Source: Tritrichomonas musculus (taxonomy: Eukaryota; Parabasalia; Tritrichomonadida; Tritrichomonadidae). From it: a stretch of 64,000 nucleotides of DNA. The notes under the pieces are model-generated. The model did not search any database, had not been told where the DNA came from, and was given only the letters and a program-made list of their open reading frames with translations. Made by a program: the position numbers and the translations under genes. Below, one piece after another: positions 27,415-34,544 of this stretch. The stretch spans positions 1,054,001-1,118,000 of the forward strand of contig JAPFFF010000013.1 in the NCBI GenBank assembly GCA_039105265.1. The letters run 5' to 3'. How positions within the stretch are numbered: position 1 is the first letter of the stretch; every line of letters begins with the position of its first letter.

Positions 27415-28527
27415 TTATTTCATAATTTTATCTGGTATTGGTTCTCCTTTCTTCTTTTGTTCCAACCAATATTGTCTTTCTGCTGTACCAAGTACTAATG
27501 GATTACCTCTCCTTACATCTCTAATAGTTTGTCTAGCAAAGGCATCATCACCTTCGACTCCTTCCCATTTTAAATCATACTTACCAGTATCTTCATCAAA
27601 GTTATATATTTTTTCAATAATACCTTCTTTACCTTCATTTAGTCTTTCAGCTACTTTAATCCTTTTGTCTCTTGTCCTTAACAACCTATATCCAGGGAAT
27701 GAACTTGTTGAACCATCTTTGGACTTGACCACAAACTGGTTACCTTTTTGTGAGTCAACTATATAAGACTCATTAGACAAATTACTTCTTCTTTTACCAA
27801 ATGGTTCTTTTTCGAGTACTAACCTGACCTTCTCACCTGGATTAAAATGATATGGGTTAATGCGTGCATTCTTTTGGATGTACTTTATTTCATCCTCTGG
27901 AGTAATATCATTAGGTGCTTTATTATCTAAAGACCTATGAGGAGAGTTATTATATATGTTTACCAAATCATGCATCTCCTTTGGTTGAATAAACCTATTT
28001 TCACCAATAGCATCTCTTATAGTTCTCATAAATCTATTAATAATGCCAAGTACATTATGGTTATTCTCAGTTGTTGTTCGGTATTTTATGTTCTTCTCTC
28101 TCATGAAGTCTAATACAGTTGATGATAAATATGCAGCATCCTCATCACTTGTTATTGAATATACATGAGGTACATCATTAACAAATTTATGAAGTGCTGT
28201 TAATACTTCCCTTGCTCCTTTACCATTCATAGGATATGCATATGCTTTTCGAGTGTTGATATTGATGAACATTAGATAATTCAACCCACCTGCCTCTTTA
28301 TTGTTAATGAAGGTATCCATTTGATAACCATCAGGGTGTTTCGATACGATAGGTATATATTGTGCTTTTGGTACTCTCTTATCATGTACTACTCTTTCAT
28401 CAAAGTATTTCTTTGCTTCCTCTTCATTCAGATTCTCTTGTTTTGCCATGCTAAGGTATTTGTCCAAGGTCCTCCATTTAGCTTTGTTGTATAATTTTTC
28501 ATATGGGGTTGGTTCTTCTTTACTCAT
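27415..28527 (-). CDS. Retroviral-like (RVE) integrase
   Basis: 370 aa, ATG at 28527 (TAAATG context). The core has MDTFINN with D71, SITSDEDAAY with D128, and 35 residues later GIINRFMRTIRD, where N164 occupies the place of the usual Glu of V-E-R-F-N-R-T. The C-terminal ~150 residues contain a small beta domain (GEKVRLVLEKEPFGKRR) and a chromo-like segment (GIIEKIYNFDEDTGKYDLKW), both typical of Maverick integrases. Role: insertion of the element with a short target duplication, as seen here. The Asn substitution could abolish activity or be a family feature with another acid (E154) used instead. Confidence 0.85.
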   Translation of the reverse strand: MSKEEPTPYEKLYNKAKWRTLDKYLSMAKQENLNEEEAKKYFDERVVHDKRVPKAQYIPIVSKHPDGYQMDTFINNKEAGGLNYLMFININTRKAYAYPMNGKGAREVLTALHKFVNDVPHVYSITSDEDAAYLSSTVLDFMREKNIKYRTTTENNHNVLGIINRFMRTIRDAIGENRFIQPKEMHDLVNIYNNSPHRSLDNKAPNDITPEDEIKYIQKNARINPYHFNPGEKVRLVLEKEPFGKRRSNLSNESYIVDSQKGNQFVVKSKDGSTSSFPGYRLLRTRDKRIKVAERLNEGKEGIIEKIYNFDEDTGKYDLKWEGVEGDDAFARQTIRDVRRGNPLVLGTAERQYWLEQKKKGEPIPDKIMK

Positions 28528-28533
28528 TTATTT

Positions 28534-29535
28534 TTAAATAAACATCTTATCATATTGAAGGAATTGCATTTCGATAACAAATGAATCATTTGGAGGTAGT
28601 TTGGTTGGACAATAATAATGAACATCACTATAGAAGTCTATCCAAAACCTTTGGTCCATTGAGTTTAACTTGAAGTATTTAATAGGACTATATTCAACAT
28701 CGCTATTTCCTATATAATTATGTAATGCTTGTTCACCTATTGATGAATATATTTTGCATGATTGTCTGTCCCATATATTATCGAATATTAATTCCTTACT
28801 CCATGTTTGATATTTTTCTGGTTTATTTTGAAATATGCCATTACCTATATTAAACACATCTGCAAAATCATCATTCCAGGATTTAAGTTTGAAAAAGTTC
28901 ATATATGGTGCGGTATACTCCCAATCTTGTTCATTCTTACTGTTAGTATAGTAGTATTTATGATTCTCTGCTTTATTTCTTTCTGTATAAATAATTTCAT
29001 GAAAACCATTTTTATCATAATATCCATCTGTTTGTATATCTCTATCCTGTATATTGTCATCATTTTGAACAAATTTGTCTAATGAAGAAGTTTTAATGTA
29101 TGACTTGAATGCATGATTAACTGCATCAAAAAATCCACGTAAATCTCCATCGATTGACACCCAATCAATGACTTTGAAGAATCCATATTCATGATTAGTA
29201 CCAGTTATATAGTCTTCTTTTAGTGTTCCATCATCCCATGTTCCACCACAGACAAACTCATATGTTTTCTTATGTATCTTATATATTTCAATCTCTACTT
29301 CCATTTTGCGTCGTCTCTTAATGATATGTGCTGAACGAACGCCAACAATAGATTCCCCTTTGTTTGCAGTTGACCATTCTGGTCGGAAATTAAACCAATA
29401 CCTATTAAACTTAGCTTTATCATGTTGAGCATCCTCAAGGAAGTAGGCTGTTTCGATTGGAAGAGGTGTATTACCATCATTAACTATATTATCTCGATTA
29501 GGATAAAGAGTTTTAACACTTGGTGGTAATTCCAT
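28534..29535 (-). CDS. Maverick structural protein candidate (alternative penton), with LC8-like motif
   Basis: 333 aa, ATG at 29535. Beta strands are plausible throughout (ESIVGVRSAHIIKRRRKMEV). A helix LRGFFDAVNHAFKSYIK lies in the middle. It ends with CPTKLPPNDSFVIEMQFLQY, the kind of closing strands seen in penton/minor capsid proteins. DRDIQTDGYYD (near 29023-29047) resembles an LC8 site. It lies 6 bp upstream of the integrase and 21 bp downstream of the protease. Either this or the 235-aa protein at 15386 may be the penton; the other may be a different virion protein. Confidence 0.5.
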   Translation of the reverse strand: MELPPSVKTLYPNRDNIVNDGNTPLPIETAYFLEDAQHDKAKFNRYWFNFRPEWSTANKGESIVGVRSAHIIKRRRKMEVEIEIYKIHKKTYEFVCGGTWDDGTLKEDYITGTNHEYGFFKVIDWVSIDGDLRGFFDAVNHAFKSYIKTSSLDKFVQNDDNIQDRDIQTDGYYDKNGFHEIIYTERNKAENHKYYYTNSKNEQDWEYTAPYMNFFKLKSWNDDFADVFNIGNGIFQNKPEKYQTWSKELIFDNIWDRQSCKIYSSIGEQALHNYIGNSDVEYSPIKYFKLNSMDQRFWIDFYSDVHYYCPTKLPPNDSFVIEMQFLQYDKMFI

Positions 29536-29556
29536 TTCGAGTTGAATAAAAAGTCT

Positions 29557-31110
29557 TTATTTATATACAACATCTGTTTCTAATTCATTGTTTTGAAGTT
29601 CTCGAAGTATTCTCTTTCTAATATCTGGCATATTGCGTTGTTTAAACTTACCATTTCCTTCATGCAAAAAGGTACGACAAGATTCCATTAGAAACACTCC
29701 ACAATCCTTGTTATTCCTTTGACTAGGTACATCATAATATTTTGCTTTTAACTTACCTGTTCCTGAAATATTGATCCACTTATTAAGTGTCTTTACCTCT
29801 GGTGCCATTGACTTATTCTCAGAGTCATAGCATTCGATTATTTTCTTTGAATATCGAACAATACATAAAACCCAATGTTCTCCATCTGAACAAATGGGGA
29901 CAAATACTTTATCGAAATGTGAAAATGACTGTTTACCTGAGATAGGACTTTTCATCAGTTCATGTATTTTTTCCATATCATTAGTCTCATATGCTTTAGA
30001 AAGGAGGGTATAAAATGCAGTAGGTAAAACCAATATTTTCTTTTTATCAAACTCTGCCTCATTTTGACCAGGTTGTTTATTCAATCTCTTTCCTTTTTCA
30101 TATAGAAGTTTCAAGTAGTCATCAATAACATCTTCGTCTATATTTTCATCATTGACTAAACTCCTCCAATCATGAATCCTATTATGTCCTTGGTCTACTG
30201 TATACTCTCCTGCCTTCTGTGGTGTCATACGGGGTTGTCTTGGAGGTGGACTAGTACCTCGAGAGGTATGTGATGATGGAAACTGTGGAGGTGGTGATGA
30301 AGGAGGAGGAGGTGGAGGTGGAGGTGAAGGTGAATGAGGTCGTTTTGATTTTGTCTTAGGTTGTTTTGATTTTTTCTTAGGTCTATCATCCTCGTCTAAA
30401 TTTGTACTACTTTGAAGTAAAAGTTGAATTCTGTTTTGATTTTGGTCCCTTGTTGGTGGCTCAACATTTGTGGGTCGGTTCCTACCGATTTTCCTAAGGT
30501 TAAGATGATAATCATTTCGATTTAAAGTTGGAGGTCTGGGTAATGGAGCCAATTCTGGTATATCATCTGTTTGAATACCTCTAGTTTTATATTCTTTCTT
30601 ATCACTTTTCAATGTTCTTTCTTTCATCTGCTCTCTCAGTTCTCTAGCTGCTTGTTTTTCCTCCTCAGTCTTCATTCGAGATATCCTTATGTTGATAATA
30701 TCATAATGTAATTTTATCTCTGTTAATATACCTGTTGTTGATTCCTGGAGAGTATATTGATATGGCTTTAATACTGTTATGTAATGTCCATGTTCATCTT
30801 TATCATCTTGATTTTTCTTAATTGCAAAAACACAACCTGTAAATTTTGCTTTTGGTCTCTCTCTCTTGAGTCTATTAGCAAATTCAAGTACGTCTTTAAA
30901 AGCTATACTAGTATTTAAATATGTCTCATATAATTTTTGTAGATTTATTTGATTATTAGAGAACTTCCATATAGTTTGACCCAAACCTCTTGTTAATCTT
31001 GCAACATCTCTATCAACTAGTTTAGGTCGAAATTTAAAAGTACATTGTAGTAGTTGTATTTTATTGTTAGGTTTAGTTTGTGTGCCTTTATCACTTGTCA
31101 TTTTTATCAT
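29557..31110 (-). CDS. Adenain/Ulp1-like cysteine protease with long N-terminal extension
   Basis: 517 aa from the first ATG at 31110; a second ATG at 31101 is equally possible. The C-terminal domain has the C48-type order: H412 in GEHWVL, D429 in ECYDSEN, Q464 and C470 in SQRNNKDCGVFL. The extension contains a DKGTQT motif at the very N-terminus and RGIQTDD near residues 178-183, both LC8-like, a beta-rich region, and a Pro-run (SPPPPPPPPSSPPPQF). Known: Polinton proteases are thought to mature capsid proteins. The 300-residue extension is longer than the catalytic core and could target or regulate it. It shares a ~16-bp start region with the divergent gene at 31117. Confidence 0.85.
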   Translation of the reverse strand: MIKMTSDKGTQTKPNNKIQLLQCTFKFRPKLVDRDVARLTRGLGQTIWKFSNNQINLQKLYETYLNTSIAFKDVLEFANRLKRERPKAKFTGCVFAIKKNQDDKDEHGHYITVLKPYQYTLQESTTGILTEIKLHYDIINIRISRMKTEEEKQAARELREQMKERTLKSDKKEYKTRGIQTDDIPELAPLPRPPTLNRNDYHLNLRKIGRNRPTNVEPPTRDQNQNRIQLLLQSSTNLDEDDRPKKKSKQPKTKSKRPHSPSPPPPPPPPSSPPPQFPSSHTSRGTSPPPRQPRMTPQKAGEYTVDQGHNRIHDWRSLVNDENIDEDVIDDYLKLLYEKGKRLNKQPGQNEAEFDKKKILVLPTAFYTLLSKAYETNDMEKIHELMKSPISGKQSFSHFDKVFVPICSDGEHWVLCIVRYSKKIIECYDSENKSMAPEVKTLNKWINISGTGKLKAKYYDVPSQRNNKDCGVFLMESCRTFLHEGNGKFKQRNMPDIRKRILRELQNNELETDVVYK

Positions 31111-31112
31111 TA
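31107..31112 (+). promoter_or_regulatory. Compact bidirectional start region with Inr-like TCATTA
   Basis: The plus-strand ATG at 31117 and the minus-strand ATGs at 31110 and 31101 face away from each other within 20 bp. TCATTA reads as an Inr for the plus-strand gene. The region is too small for separate promoters. Confidence 0.4.
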
Positions 31113-31116
31113 TAAA

Positions 31117-31368
31117 ATGTCTCAATCAGACCGTATGTATATCCTCGTTAGAATTCTATCGAACATCCATGAATATAGTGTAGAGAGTGATGAAACTAGA
31201 AGAAAAAAATTGATGAAGACTATAAAAGAATTATCAGCTCAGTATTTCAAACCTGAACATCTTCAAATAATGAGGATAGATAATGATGTTGATTTTTTAG
31301 GTCGAATTGAACACTTTGCTTTGGAATTCTTAGAACTATATATAGTTAATCTGCCCTCGCATTTATAA
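31117..31368 (+). CDS. Small helical Maverick protein, unknown
   Basis: 83 aa from ATG at 31117 (MSQSDRMYILVRILSNIHEY). It looks all-helical with charged faces (RRKKLMKTIKELSAQYFKPE). It diverges from the protease gene, and its 3' end overlaps the HNH gene 3' end by 23 bp. Function unknown. Confidence 0.5.
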   Translation: MSQSDRMYILVRILSNIHEYSVESDETRRKKLMKTIKELSAQYFKPEHLQIMRIDNDVDFLGRIEHFALEFLELYIVNLPSHL

Positions 31369-31681
31369 TTTTGGGCATATCCCTGTTATAGTTACTATCA
31401 GTTGGGGTTATCCATCTTAAGTTGCTTAGATGGTAATCAGCCCTATTCCTATTGATATGGTCTACCTCTATTTTATGTTGTGGGTCATCATTAGGTATGA
31501 ACTGTCTTGCTATAAGTACATGTTTCAAGTAGTAGTCGCCATTTAGACATACACGTATATACCCCTTTATATGTTTTGCATCTTTGCATATAAAATGATT
31601 ACTCTTACGTCTTATAGTAAAGGGGTACCTATTCAATATCTCATAGTCGTTAGTAAAGCCTTTGAGTGGTACAAATGACAT
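31346..31681 (-). CDS. HNH endonuclease
   Basis: 111 aa, ATG at 31681. The N-terminal beta segment (YPFTIRRKSNHFICKDAKHI, GYIRVCLNGDYY) resembles the NUMOD-like DNA-binding lead-in of phage HNH endonucleases. The nuclease core is HKIEVDHINRNRADYHLSNL with the expected H-N-H pattern. Such free-standing genes are typically homing endonucleases that spread within virus genomes. Its minus-strand placement among plus-strand small genes and its 3' overlap with the neighbour suggest it was inserted secondarily. Confidence 0.85.
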   Translation of the reverse strand: MSFVPLKGFTNDYEILNRYPFTIRRKSNHFICKDAKHIKGYIRVCLNGDYYLKHVLIARQFIPNDDPQHKIEVDHINRNRADYHLSNLRWITPTDSNYNRDMPKIINARAD

Positions 31682-31711
31682 TTTCTCACTTTTTGAATGA
31701 TTTAAATATTT

Positions 31712-31722
31712 TCATTTCATTT
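31712..31722 (+). promoter_or_regulatory. Tandem Inr-like motifs (TCATTTCATTT)
   Basis: Two overlapping TCATT matches lie 12-22 bases before the ATG at 31734. Confidence 0.45.
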
Positions 31723-31733
31723 TTATTTTTGGA

Positions 31734-31979
31734 ATGAGCAAGTGGGGGACAATCATTGTTGAAGGAATTGATAATAATGGACCTCGTCATTATCCTCTTG
31801 ATGACAAAGAAAGAAACGTTATCAAGTTTCCAAAGAAAAAAAAGCGAGTAAACTTGTATAAAAACTATTATGAACATCAAGAGAAAGAAGAAGAAGAGAA
31901 ACAAGAACTTCTAGATGTAGGTGTTCAAACTGAAAAAACTGAACTACCTCATATAGACGAACTACTTAGTAAAATTTAA
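31734..31979 (+). CDS. Small Maverick protein with basic patch and LC8-type motif
   Basis: 81 aa, ATG at 31734. It has a basic, NLS-like patch (FPKKKKRVNLYK), an acidic helix (HQEKEEEEKQELL) and then DVGVQTEKTELPHIDELL (DNA near 31920-31934). The GVQTE core is the same as in the 174-aa protein at 22760. It may be an adaptor linking element components to a host dynein light chain. No family recognised. Confidence 0.55.
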   Translation: MSKWGTIIVEGIDNNGPRHYPLDDKERNVIKFPKKKKRVNLYKNYYEHQEKEEEEKQELLDVGVQTEKTELPHIDELLSKI

Positions 31980-32020
31980 CTTCTTTTATTTTATTGTTAT
32001 TTTTTTTATTTTTGTCATAA

Positions 32021-32269
32021 ATGAATAGCGCTCTTAACGGACTGAATAATGACGCAGAAGCTCTATATGCAAGATTTAAAGTTATTAAAGACAAGATATT
32101 TGGAAAATGTATGAATGAAGATGATGATAAAATAGCTAGTCAATTCGAAATAATGATAAATATAATCAAGTCATACAAAGAACTCTTTGAAGACATTGAA
32201 AAAGCTAAGTTATTATTGAAGTCAATTGGTGCACGTATCTCTATAGCTGAACATCAAAATAGACTATGA
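32021..32269 (+). CDS. Small helical Maverick protein, unknown
   Basis: 82 aa, ATG at 32021 directly after TCATAA. It is all-helical with heptad-like spacing (EIMINIIKSYKELFEDIEKA). It ends at the inner edge of the right TIR. Function unknown. Confidence 0.5.
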   Translation: MNSALNGLNNDAEALYARFKVIKDKIFGKCMNEDDDKIASQFEIMINIIKSYKELFEDIEKAKLLLKSIGARISIAEHQNRL

Positions 32270-32271
32270 GG

Positions 32272-32696
32272 GACCCGAGGTAGTTGTTTAGGTCCCTAGT
32301 AGTAGTGGGGACCCGAGGTAGTTGTTTAGGTCCCTAGTAGTAGTGGGGACCCGAGGTAGTTGTTTAGGTCCCTAGTAGTACTTCAAGAAACAACAAGTAG
32401 TGGGGACCCGAGGTAGTTGTTTAGGTCCCTAGTAGTACTTCAAGAAACAACAAGTAGTGGGGACCCGAGGTAGTTGTTTAGGTCCCTAGTAGTACTTCAA
32501 GAAACAACAAGTAGTGGGGACCCGAGGTAGTTGTTTAGGTCCCTAGTAGTACTTCAAGAAAAAACAAGTTGAAGAAAAATTTTTTTATTTTTATTTTTTT
32601 TTTTTTTTTCATTTTTATTTTTTATCACGAGTTCGTGTTGACGTGTGGGCTTAAGCGTAGCGTGGCCCCTGCGGAAACCGACTCGTATATACTACT
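32272..32696 (-). repeat. Maverick right TIR with internal tandem repeats
   Basis: Inverted counterpart of 9454-9870. The tandem section (32272-32557) has six copies of the GGGACC...GGTCCC unit versus five at the left. Spacer order also differs slightly (AAACAACAAG spacers dominate here). The outer ~75 bases match the left end exactly as reverse complement. Confidence 0.9.
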
Positions 32697-32701
32697 TATT
32701 G
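32697..32701. repeat. Right target-site duplication (TATTG)
   Basis: Directly follows ACTACT of the right TIR and matches 9449-9453. Confidence 0.75.
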
Positions 32702-32722
32702 AATATTTAATTATTCTATTTA

Positions 32723-34012
32723 AAGTGCTGCCAAAAAAAGATAATCCACTTTATAACGTATTTATTTTGAATTCTTTTCAAAAAGTGGACTAGACTGGAT
32801 CATCTTTTTTGGTAAAAAAAAAATATTAGAAAATTAAAAAAAAAGTATTATTTTATTAATATTTTGTTGGATAACCATCACTTTGTATTACAGCACGAAG
32901 TCGTGAAGGAACAGAATCAATTAAATTATGAATCAAAGAGATATCAAGATTCTCCCATAAATTAAACAATAATTCAATTAATTCATTTTCGTTTTGAGGA
33001 TTCAATTCTTCCACTTTTTGTTTTAAATAACTCCATAGGTTTTCTATTGGATTGATGTCAGGCGAATTACTTGGCCAATTTTCTAGCACTTTGCAATAAT
33101 CAGTCAAATATTCAATGGTTGATGACGCCGTATGTGCTGTGGCGCCATCTTGCATGAGCACCCAGTGCATATGACCATATGCATAATTCATGCCACTTAT
33201 CAAGCCTGACTGATCTATACATTCATCGACATACGAAATTGAATCTAATGTTCCTTGGATTGTAATAAGTGGTGTGGTATATTTTGACGAAATTCCAGCG
33301 AAAACCATTACTTTTTTATTAAATTTGTTTGTCGCGTTATATACATCAGATGACGTTTCGCCTCTCCGACGCCAAATCCATCTGTTGGCCGAGTTTAACT
33401 CAAAGATTGATTCATCAGTAAATAAAACGTTTTCCCAAGATGTATTGTTACCAATGTGAAATTGGCAAAACTTCACTCTATTTTCTCTCTGAATTGGTGT
33501 AGTTAAAAACGTATGTATCGGTGGCAAATAATTGAAACCTAAATTATGTCTGACAGAATTAACCGAAGAGCGAGAAATACTTGGAAAATCAGAATTTTGG
33601 GAAATGATATTGGCTATTGATAAAGATGACATTTTCCTGTTTGCCATCGTTAAATTCTGTATTTCGTTTTGTACATCAGTTGTAACTTTAATTGGTGCAC
33701 CTATTTTATTGGGTAATTCAAATATATCTTCATTGTGATCTAATTGATTTTTTACTTTGCGTATTAAGGTTCGACTGTGTCCTGTTTCACGAGAGATGTA
33801 GCTGATATTTGACGTTTTTGCTAACCATTGAAGTATTTCGCATCGCGTTTTCGTCATTGATGAAGGCATCTTGGCCTTCATTTTAAAATTTGAATAAAAG
33901 ACAATAAAAAAACAACTCATTCACAAAAATTAACCTATTTTTTTATTAATGGTCAATTAAAATTTAACCATGAAGGTGAATCTGAAGTGGATCATCGTTT
34001 TTGGGAGCACTT
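32723..34012. mobile_element. Tc1-like transposon (DD34E), ~1.29 kb
   Basis: The element is bounded by TA (32721-32722 and 34013-34014). Its ends are AAGTGCTGCCAAAAAAAG and, inverted at the right, AAGTGCTCCCAAAAACGATG; the similarity runs about 28 bp with a few mismatches. It encodes one transposase. A subterminal inverted copy of the end motif (GGATCATCTTTTTTGG, 32796-32811) lies just inside the left end. It starts 26 bp right of the Maverick. Confidence 0.85.
32856..33881 (-). CDS. Tc1/mariner-family transposase
   Basis: 341 aa from the ATG at 33881 (MKAKMPSSM); an upstream ATG at 33920 would add 13 hydrophobic residues and fits the family less well. An N-terminal helix-turn-helix pair (CEILQWLAKTSNISYISRET, SRTLIRKV) is followed by a catalytic domain with FTDES (first D), LMQDGATAHTA (second D), and 34 residues later PIENLWSYLK (E). 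DD34E marks the Tc1 group and differs from the DD34D of classical mariners such as Tvmar1. The frame is intact, so the copy may have been active recently. Confidence 0.9.
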   Translation of the reverse strand: MKAKMPSSMTKTRCEILQWLAKTSNISYISRETGHSRTLIRKVKNQLDHNEDIFELPNKIGAPIKVTTDVQNEIQNLTMANRKMSSLSIANIISQNSDFPSISRSSVNSVRHNLGFNYLPPIHTFLTTPIQRENRVKFCQFHIGNNTSWENVLFTDESIFELNSANRWIWRRRGETSSDVYNATNKFNKKVMVFAGISSKYTTPLITIQGTLDSISYVDECIDQSGLISGMNYAYGHMHWVLMQDGATAHTASSTIEYLTDYCKVLENWPSNSPDINPIENLWSYLKQKVEELNPQNENELIELLFNLWENLDISLIHNLIDSVPSRLRAVIQSDGYPTKY

Positions 34013-34014
34013 TA

Positions 34015-34127
34015 ATAAAAAGATTTAAAGATTTGAAAAACAATTTCATTTGTATATTAATAAGCATCTGTATAAGTAAATAATTAATTGTCTGAATAAA
34101 AATAAATTACATCACATATCCAATAAA
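34015..34127 (+). pseudogene. 5' remnant of a bromodomain-like coding segment
   Basis: Immediately left of the MITE, one frame reads INYITYPINI before the 9-bp target duplication. The frame right of the MITE continues as NYLKKKLKDGHYQSF. Together these match the region around the bromodomain PMDL...IKKKL signature. An in-frame TGA lies at 34093-34095, so the upstream part is decayed. Confidence 0.4.
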
Positions 34128-34136
34128 TATTAATTA
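34128..34136. repeat. Left 9-bp target duplication of the MITE (TATTAATTA)
   Basis: An identical TATTAATTA lies at 34545-34553 on the other side of the element. Confidence 0.8.
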
Positions 34137-34544
34137 GGACAATCGTTTTTTTCTACGCCACTTTTTGAATGGTTTTTCTTTCCATGAATAGCTATTCATG
34201 GAAAGTAAAAAACCGCCATCTTAAGGTGTAATTTAACTTACTCTGTTAAGAAAATTAACCAAAAAAATCGTAAATTTAAATTTTCTCTTACATTTATAAC
34301 TCTTTGCTTTTTTTGATATAATTTTTTTTTATTTTTACATAATTTTTCATGAATATACGCACCTGTGATCACCACAGGGCTGCGCGAAGCCGAATCAGGC
34401 TCCTTGAATTGCTAGATGTATCGGGAAGCCATTTGAACTAAATATTTATGCATTATTTAGCAAAAATTGAATAAAAAATGTATAAAAAAGTATTCAAAAA
34501 GTTTAAAAGTTTTCAAAAAGTGGCGTAGAAAAATACGATTCCCC
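34137..34544. mobile_element. 408-bp MITE with ~33-bp TIRs and 9-bp target duplication (MULE-type)
   Basis: The left end GGACAATCGTTTTTTTCTAC and the inverted right end GGGGAATCGTATTTTTCTAC continue together through GCCACTTTTTGAA. The flanking 9-bp duplication is typical of Mutator-like elements. There is no coding capacity. It contains a ~44-bp palindrome (34171-34214) and a GC-rich patch near 34365-34430. Confidence 0.85.
34171..34214. repeat. Near-perfect palindrome inside the MITE
   Basis: The inner 28 bp (34178-34205), CTTTCCATGAATAG and its reverse complement, are perfect. Flanking GGTTTTT and AAAAAACC extend the stem with a small indel. It could extrude a cruciform. Confidence 0.85.

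Larger units (their letters stand above)
9454..32696. mobile_element. Maverick/Polinton element, 23,243 bp, near-complete
   Basis: The element starts AGTAGTATATACGAGTCGG and ends with its reverse complement. It has ~420-bp TIRs and a 5-6-bp target duplication, and encodes the full Polinton core: protein-primed PolB, integrase, packaging ATPase, adenain-like protease, and jelly-roll capsid proteins. Size and gene content match Mavericks known from Trichomonas (15-25 kb). It is probably young, since the TIR outer ends match base for base over at least 75 bp and most frames are open. Doubts about full activity come from the frame break at 10473 and the integrase third-acid substitution. Confidence 0.95.

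Noticed and set aside
34360-34430. GC-rich patch in the MITE as a structured RNA gene
   Set aside because: Only a short hairpin (CCTGTG/CACAGG) is seen; it lies inside a transposon without other evidence of an RNA.
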